Assembly: GCA_026986905.1 (NCBI GenBank)
Contig: JALSNQ010000012.1
Span: forward strand, 1 to 34,812
Origin: Thermofilaceae archaeon
GTDB taxonomy: Archaea > Thermoproteota > Thermoprotei > Thermofilales > Thermofilaceae
Direction: 5' to 3'
DNA: 34,812 nucleotides
Shown here: piece by piece, positions 30,674 to 34,812 of the stretch
Layout of the letters: every line of letters starts with the position of its first letter
Numbering within the stretch: the first letter of the stretch is position 1
Notes under the pieces: generated by a model
Databases searched by the model: none
What the model saw: only the letters and a program-made list of their open reading frames with translations
What the model was told of the DNA's origin: nothing
Position numbers and translations under genes: made by a program

Positions 30674-31522
30674 GTGTATATAATTAGTTTCTGGGGAAAA
30701 GGCGGCGTGGGAAAATCCACTATAGCCTCCTCGGCAGCGGTATACCTGGCTGGGAGGGGGCGCAGGGTACGCCTAGTCTCAACGGATTACACGCCCAGCC
30801 TAGGCTTCCTCCTAGGCCTCTCGTCCGACGAGGGCGAGCTCCTTGGAGGCCGCCTCAGAGTGTCGCAGCTCTCCGAGGAGAAAATTAAGATGCTGTGGAA
30901 GAAGAGGTTCGGCGACGAGGTATACGAGGTCGCGTCGAGCCTCTTCCCCGTGGGCAGAGAAGTTATAGACTACATAGCCGGGGCGCCGGGGATAGTCGAG
31001 GAGTTCGCACTATACTACGTATACGAGGCGTGGAGGCAGGGCGGCTTCGACGTGCTAGTGTGGGACACCATGGCTGCCGGCGGAGGGCTCAGGATGCTCC
31101 GTATAGAGAGGGAGTTCTACGCCCATCTGAGTGAAGCGGCAAAAATGTACCTCAGGGTCAAAGGGGTGCTTGAGAGGATACGTAGAGGGAGCGGCGACGT
31201 GCTCGAGCTTATAGAAGAGTGGCGTAGCCTGGCGGAAAGTATCCTGCGTCTACTTTCGTCACAGGAGCATAGGGCAGTGCTCGTCTCTAGGCCCTACCCG
31301 CTAGATGTGGACGTAGCATACAAGATTCTGGGAGAGCTAAAAGAGTTCGGAATCAACGTGGCAGGCTTCATAGTAAACATGGGTGGAAACGGGTGCGGAG
31401 GCATGCCCAGCCCCTGCTGTTCTATACCGGTACTCGCGAAGCCGCCAAAGGGCGTGGGGGAACTGGCGAAACTGGCGGGAGAAACCTGCCTAGGAGACTT
31501 GATAGAAAAAGTCCTTGCCTAG
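30674..31522 (+). CDS. ArsA/Get3/MinD-like deviant Walker A ATPase
   Basis: A 282-aa ATPase. The deviant Walker A is FWGKGGVGKSTIA with the signature lysine (K9) and P-loop Lys14. The switch I segment is STDYTPSLGFLLG, and an APGIVEEFALYY segment corresponds to the APG..E of ArsA/Get3. The switch II/Walker B region is VLVWDTMAAGGGLRMLRI, compare DTAPTGHTLRLL in ArsA. The C-terminal part has NGCGGMPSPCCSIPVLAKPP with four cysteines in a short stretch (C-x8-CC region), possibly a metal or redox site. It starts at GTG 30674 behind a TATA box. Membrane-protein targeting or metal-related roles are possible, and none is shown. It overlaps the convergent small gene by 4 bp. Confidence 0.85.
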   Translation: MYIISFWGKGGVGKSTIASSAAVYLAGRGRRVRLVSTDYTPSLGFLLGLSSDEGELLGGRLRVSQLSEEKIKMLWKKRFGDEVYEVASSLFPVGREVIDYIAGAPGIVEEFALYYVYEAWRQGGFDVLVWDTMAAGGGLRMLRIEREFYAHLSEAAKMYLRVKGVLERIRRGSGDVLELIEEWRSLAESILRLLSSQEHRAVLVSRPYPLDVDVAYKILGELKEFGINVAGFIVNMGGNGCGGMPSPCCSIPVLAKPPKGVGELAKLAGETCLGDLIEKVLA

Positions 31523-31836
31523 CATACTATCTGGGCGAAGCCCCACTCCTCCTCGAATACTTCTCCCCCCTCTAGGAGCTCCTCGAACTCATCCCAGAGC
31601 TCGCTGAGCCGTCCGTCCCCTTTACTCTTCTCCATAAGCTCTCTCCATTCATCCCAGCTCTCAAAGAAGTACGTCTCTTCGAAGAGGGTCGTGCCGCCCT
31701 CCTCCCTAGCGAGGAGCGTTCTCCTAAGCTCGCTGCCCATGATCTCCCGGTACCTCGCGGCCATCTCCTCTATTATCGATAGGCAACGCTGAGCCTTGCC
31801 GCTGGGCACCTTGTAGCGGAAGCTTCTAGCGTACAT
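31519..31836 (-). CDS. Small acidic protein of unknown function downstream of adenylate kinase
   Basis: A 105-aa protein (GTG at 31839 is an alternative). It opens MYARSFRYKVPSGKAQRCLS and has a beta-alpha-beta pattern with TTLFEETYFFESWDEWRELM. The tail is acidic (LWDEFEELLEGGEVFEEEWG) and ends AQIVC. The alternation resembles a dimeric alpha/beta barrel (ABM/EthD-like) fold, but I cannot name a family. Its start codon overlaps the adk stop (TGATG), so it is translationally coupled to adk. Confidence 0.65.
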   Translation of the reverse strand: MYARSFRYKVPSGKAQRCLSIIEEMAARYREIMGSELRRTLLAREEGGTTLFEETYFFESWDEWRELMEKSKGDGRLSELWDEFEELLEGGEVFEEEWGFAQIVC

Positions 31837-32480
31837 CACTCTATACCGTAGTACTCCCTGATAACCTTTAGCACGCGCGGTATCACTATGGGCGCCTGCT
31901 CGCTAGCATCAACTTCCCTGAGAATACCCTTATCCCGGTAGTAGCCCAGTATAGGCGTAAACCTCTCCCTGTACACCTCCAGCCTCTTCTTAACGACCTC
32001 AGGCCTATCATCCCGCCTCTGGATGAGGGGGCCGCCGCACTTGTCACATATACCCGGGTACTTGGGCGGCATGTATTTTACATGGTATATGGCGCCACAC
32101 CACGCGCAGATACGTCTCCCACTTATCCTCTCGATGATCACCTCGTCGGGCGCAATGAAACTCAATGCCAGGTTTGGGGGAGCAAATGTGTCAAGAGCCT
32201 CGGCCTGGGAGAGTGTACGCGGGAAGCCGTCCAGTATGAAGCCCTTGGCGCAGTCGGGCTGGGCCAGCCTCCTCTTAACAACCTCTATTACCACCTCGTC
32301 GGGCACGAGGAGCCCCTTCTCCACGTACTCCTTGACCCGGCGGCCGAGCTCCGAGCCCCGGGCTATCTCCTCGCGGAATATGTCGCCGGTAGATATGTGT
32401 GGGACACCGAACTCCCTTGATACAGCCTTTGCGTAGGTGCCCTTCCCAACCCCCGGTGGGCCGAGAAACACCATTCTCAT
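31836..32480 (-). CDS. adk: Adenylate kinase, zinc-finger LID type
   Basis: Interconverts ATP + AMP and 2 ADP. It has P-loop FLGPPGVGKGTYA, AMP-binding STGDIFREEIARGSELG, and GFILDGFPRTLSQAEAL. The LID domain has four cysteines (CAWCGAIYH, ICDKCGG) that bind structural zinc, then RRDDRPEVVKKRLEVYRE. This is the bacterial-type Adk found in some Crenarchaeota rather than the archaeal trimeric AdkA. I place the start at the ATG at 32480 because ggag lies about 9 nt upstream and the protein then begins MRMVFLGPPG like its relatives. The frame is open to GTG 32498, about 25 nt after a T/A-rich run that is more likely the terminator of the genes upstream. Confidence 0.92.
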   Translation of the reverse strand: MRMVFLGPPGVGKGTYAKAVSREFGVPHISTGDIFREEIARGSELGRRVKEYVEKGLLVPDEVVIEVVKRRLAQPDCAKGFILDGFPRTLSQAEALDTFAPPNLALSFIAPDEVIIERISGRRICAWCGAIYHVKYMPPKYPGICDKCGGPLIQRRDDRPEVVKKRLEVYRERFTPILGYYRDKGILREVDASEQAPIVIPRVLKVIREYYGIE

Positions 32481-32521
32481 TGCCTGCAACTCCGGCACCA
32501 GTGGGATACATGCCTCCAGGG

Positions 32522-32529
32522 TAAAAAAT
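32522..32529 (-). terminator. T-run terminator after the transglutaminase-like operon
   Basis: The minus strand reads gattttttac immediately after the stop of the membrane protein gene at 32532. Six consecutive T are consistent with an archaeal terminator. The same run could be misread as a TATA box for adk. Confidence 0.45.
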
Positions 32530-32531
32530 CC

Positions 32532-33599
32532 CTACCTATAGGGGTAGAGCACCCACCCGCTTGGAGTCCTCCTACGCTCCTCCACCTTATAGGCGACCGT
32601 GAAGAGGGCGGCGAAGAGCACCAAGAGCGCTATCAGGTAGTAGAAGCCGTTCCTCTTGACGACCAGGGGGCTAGCGGGGCCCAGGGCGTAGACGTCGAGC
32701 CTCACGTCCCCTGACCAAAGCTCTACCTCCGTCGCCCTCTTCACGTCCGGAAACCTGACCTCAACGACGCTGCCCTTCCAGAGCCACACCTTCCTCGCCT
32801 CCGTCCCCTGGGGCGTCTTAGCGACTACATACACGTAGCCAGAGCTCGTAGAGTTATTCGCCACTGTCACCACTAGCCCCTCCTCGCCTATCTTGGCGTC
32901 CAGGATCTTGGCCTTCACCTCCGCCGGCCTCCCCACGTAGTGGAAGCCGGGCAGCTTCATGACGAACACGTAGAAGTCGGGCGCCTCCTGCTCATTGAAG
33001 TTTACCCACAGGAGGTAGCCGGGCTTCTTGGCGCTAGGCCCCTTAGCGAAGCTGGGCTCCCACCTATACTTCACTAGCTCCACTCCCCGGGAAAACCTGA
33101 AGGAGATAACGTCTATCCAGCTCCTGGGGTCGAGGCTCGTAAAGCTATCTCTCACCTTCACCTCGTATACGTCGCCTCCGAAGGGCCTCACATAGCTGCT
33201 CGAGTTGAGATAAACCCTAAGCTTGACGACGTAGGCGCCCTTAAAGCGGCTTATCTTCCCTGTACCCGCCACGTCGCAGAGAACCTCGGCTTTAGGATCC
33301 TTCGCAAAACGAGTGAGCACATCGAACTTTATCGTCTTCGGGTTGTCGGTGAACATTAAGAGTATCTCGTAGGCGGTCTGCTGCCAGCCCTCCTCAAGGT
33401 CCTTCTCAACATCCTTTTCCCCGAAAAGGCTCCTGCCGCTCACCGTGAAGGGGTGAAGCTTCGCCTCGACGACCGCGGTTCCGTCGGGATAAAACGTTAC
33501 GTCAAAGTTTAGCGCTATCCAGTACTGGGGCTGAGCGGCCGTAAGCCCAGCCGTGCCGACCACGAGTAGCACTATCAGGGCTGCGACGACCCTCTTCAA
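32532..33599 (-). CDS. Secreted membrane-anchored protein paired with the transglutaminase-like protein
   Basis: A 355-aa protein with signal peptide 1-22 (VVAALIVLLVVGTAGLTAAQ), a long beta-rich extracytoplasmic body and a C-terminal helix at about 323-341 (FYYLIALLVLFAALFTVAYKV) followed by a basic tail. The start is a TTG overlapping the preceding stop (TTGA), so it is translationally coupled to the transglutaminase-like gene. The body contains FDVTFYPDGTAVVEAKLHPF and later LDAKIGEEGLVVTVANNSTS, patterns of beta-sandwich domains often found in archaeal proteins neighbouring transglutaminase-like ones. I do not recognise the family. The two proteins probably act together at the cell surface. 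Confidence 0.75.
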   Translation of the reverse strand: MKRVVAALIVLLVVGTAGLTAAQPQYWIALNFDVTFYPDGTAVVEAKLHPFTVSGRSLFGEKDVEKDLEEGWQQTAYEILLMFTDNPKTIKFDVLTRFAKDPKAEVLCDVAGTGKISRFKGAYVVKLRVYLNSSSYVRPFGGDVYEVKVRDSFTSLDPRSWIDVISFRFSRGVELVKYRWEPSFAKGPSAKKPGYLLWVNFNEQEAPDFYVFVMKLPGFHYVGRPAEVKAKILDAKIGEEGLVVTVANNSTSSGYVYVVAKTPQGTEARKVWLWKGSVVEVRFPDVKRATEVELWSGDVRLDVYALGPASPLVVKRNGFYYLIALLVLFAALFTVAYKVEERRRTPSGWVLYPYR

Positions 33600-34597
33600 G
33601 GCGCGACACCCCTGAAGTTGTACTCGACGTACTGGAGAGTCATATAACTGGGCACACAGCTACTCGTGAGGGAAGTACCATAGTACTTCGTCTCCTCAAC
33701 GCCGAAGAGGACGTGTCTCTCCGAGAATATCCCAAAGTTGGGCTGCATCCCGTCTAGCATGTCGACGTCTATCCACCCCCATGGCGGCACGTAGACCTGG
33801 GGCCACATGTGGCCTCCCCAGTGGCTTAGCAGGCCCTCACCCTCCTTCCCGAGCGTCGACATGTTAAGCCACATCTTCTGGCTGTGGCTTGTCAGCAGAA
33901 AGCCGTAGGCTGTCCTCGCCGGGAGCCCGAGTATCCTAGCGAGAGTGACGTAGACGTCGGCCACCTCGACGCAGTCCCCCACTATCTGGTACCTACCATA
34001 CCTGTAGACGACCGCATGGTCGCTGCCATACCTCCCCATATTTACGTAGTATGCCACCCTTCCCACGACCCACTCCGCAAGCTTCCTCGCTGTGGTAACG
34101 GGGTTGTCCGCGTAGCCGACCTGGTAGGCGAGCCTGATTAGAGTCTCATTGTAGACGTCCCAGTAGCCCGTGGACACGGTGTACCGCTTTACCATGTCAA
34201 AGCTTGGCCAACGGGCCCTATCCTCGTCGGCGTATAGAACGTAGCCGGAGACCTCCACCCTATACTTTACGTGTATCCACGCCTTCTCACCGGGCTTAGC
34301 GTCTATAACAGTCACAGCGTACCTGTTACCGTCTTCGTCGGTCATGTACCTTATCGGTGCGGGCTTTATGTAGAGGACGTAGCTCTTCTGGAAGGTGGTG
34401 TTCTGGGGCAAAGCGACGTACACGTAGTCGTGGACGCTCACATTGTTCCTGTTTACTAGGAGAAATCGCCCCTCTATGATATACGTCTCATTCGTGAACG
34501 AGAAATCGCCGCTTGGAGCACCGATACCCCTCACCGCGGCCAAGGCTGCCCCGGCCGCGACGAAGAGGAGAAGTACCAGCGCCACATTCCTGTTCAT
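33596..34597 (-). CDS. Secreted transglutaminase-like (cysteine peptidase fold) protein
   Basis: A 333-aa protein with an N-terminal signal/anchor (residues about 3-21). A beta-rich region follows to about 150, then a transglutaminase-like core: AEWVVGRVAYYV, VGDCVEVADVYVTLARILGL with the catalytic Cys209, GFLLTSHS, GGHMWPQVYVPPWGWIDVD with His263 and Asp277. The Cys-His-Asp triad in this order defines the superfamily, which includes proteases and peptide-modifying enzymes as well as transglutaminases. The ATG at 34597 has a strong ggagggtg site upstream, better than the GTG at 34606. A TATA-like taaaaatac at 34632-34640 (minus strand) falls at the end of the upstream gene. It is coupled to the membrane protein downstream. 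Confidence 0.86.
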   Translation of the reverse strand: MNRNVALVLLLFVAAGAALAAVRGIGAPSGDFSFTNETYIIEGRFLLVNRNNVSVHDYVYVALPQNTTFQKSYVLYIKPAPIRYMTDEDGNRYAVTVIDAKPGEKAWIHVKYRVEVSGYVLYADEDRARWPSFDMVKRYTVSTGYWDVYNETLIRLAYQVGYADNPVTTARKLAEWVVGRVAYYVNMGRYGSDHAVVYRYGRYQIVGDCVEVADVYVTLARILGLPARTAYGFLLTSHSQKMWLNMSTLGKEGEGLLSHWGGHMWPQVYVPPWGWIDVDMLDGMQPNFGIFSERHVLFGVEETKYYGTSLTSSCVPSYMTLQYVEYNFRGVAP

Positions 34598-34636
34598 CCG
34601 ACACACCCTCCGCTATTCTACGCCTACAGGGTATTT

Positions 34637-34812
34637 TTAGGTGACCCGGCACTCGGAACCCGCCAAACCGCGGCGCGCACAGTACTCCTCTACAGCCCTC
34701 GAGACCACGGCGACGAGGCCATTATAGACGTCCAGTAGCTCCCTTGCCTTAGCCGTAAGCACGGTTTCACCCCCGTGTATGCCGCCCCTGGCGCTTTCAA
34801 TTAGTTTGAAGC
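34637..34812 (-). CDS. ModE/LysR-type winged-helix regulator, C-terminal end (partial)
   Basis: The last 58 codons of a gene that begins beyond the right edge. The visible part reads FKLIESARGGIHGGETVLTA, then KARELLDVYNGLVAVVSRAV and ends EEYCARRGLAGSECRVT. The GG....LT.....L...Y...V pattern is the wing and last helix of ModE-type (LysR-like HTH) domains, as found in archaeal one-domain molybdate-type regulators. Without the N-terminus the assignment is tentative. It lies about 40 bp upstream of the transglutaminase-like gene on the same strand. Confidence 0.6.
   Translation of the reverse strand, partial: FKLIESARGGIHGGETVLTAKARELLDVYNGLVAVVSRAVEEYCARRGLAGSECRVT

Noticed and set aside
32481-32498. 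Longer adenylate kinase start at GTG 32498
   Set aside because: The extra six residues precede the family start and the supposed TATA run 32522-32529 is more likely the upstream terminator; kept only as an alternative.
1-34812. tRNA, rRNA, CRISPR arrays, insertion sequences
   Set aside because: None seen: the spacers are short and contain no cloverleaf, regular spaced repeats, transposase or terminal inverted repeats.

Overview
The window reads as a compact chromosome segment of a hyperthermophilic crenarchaeon (Thermoproteota). The signs are GC-rich coding DNA with ATA/AGG-heavy codon use, TATA boxes about 25-30 nt ahead of leaderless or near-leaderless starts, GTG/TTG starts, overlapping stop/start junctions, and archaeal versions of the genes (two-part lipoate system, DUF389, hexameric MTA/purine phosphorylase, Lrp, archaeal RecB-like nuclease). 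I cannot name the genus. Nearly every base is coding. I see no rRNA, tRNA, CRISPR array, IS element or prophage.

Layout. 1-2557: a radical SAM enzyme (partial, possibly LipS-type lipoyl synthase) divergent from a lipoate-protein ligase, then CoA-disulfide reductase. 2538-10318 (minus): a complete peptide/oligosaccharide-type ABC importer (binding protein, two permeases, two ATPases) ending in a small membrane protein. 10491-13248: a membrane-anchored secreted protein, an HD nucleotidase and an unrecognised gene. 13239-19314 (minus): a second complete importer, divergent from an Lrp/AsnC regulator. 19907-21315: a RecB-like nuclease and two tandem YjbQ-family paralogues. 26987-21312 (minus): a long tightly packed run of PxpC-like protein, biotin-dependent carboxyltransferase, a 52-aa OadG/MmdE-like subunit, biotin carrier, MBL hydrolase, phosphorylase, PP-loop enzyme and a small protein. 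27222-34812: a small unknown gene, a DUF389 membrane protein, Ogt, DUF1508, an ArsA/MinD-like ATPase, a small unknown gene, adenylate kinase, a transglutaminase-like/membrane protein pair, and the end of a ModE-like regulator.

Most interesting observation: both solute-binding proteins of the two importers carry the hallmarks of SBP family 5 (DppA/OppA) in circularly permuted order, with different breakpoints. In the 887-aa protein the chain starts in the middle of the family (the segment normally following the GTGPY/Yw region), runs to the usual C-terminus, and only then presents the usual N-terminal half, followed by a beta domain, a coiled coil and a C-terminal membrane anchor. In the 678-aa protein the usual C-terminal helix region lies immediately after an N-terminal anchor and precedes the usual N-terminus. 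I inferred this by recalling the motif order of DppA; no alignment was run. Other notable points are the tandem YjbQ paralogues that each appear to lack what the other keeps, the small MmdE-like gene, a roughly 200-residue extracytoplasmic insertion in one DppC permease, and a half-length PxpC homologue beside the carboxyltransferase.

How the genes fit together: the two importers, with an Lrp regulator beside one, suggest a peptide- or sugar-scavenging heterotroph. The carboxyltransferase/carrier set suggests propionyl/methylmalonyl-CoA metabolism. The lipoate genes imply lipoylated 2-oxoacid dehydrogenase or glycine-cleavage proteins elsewhere in the genome.
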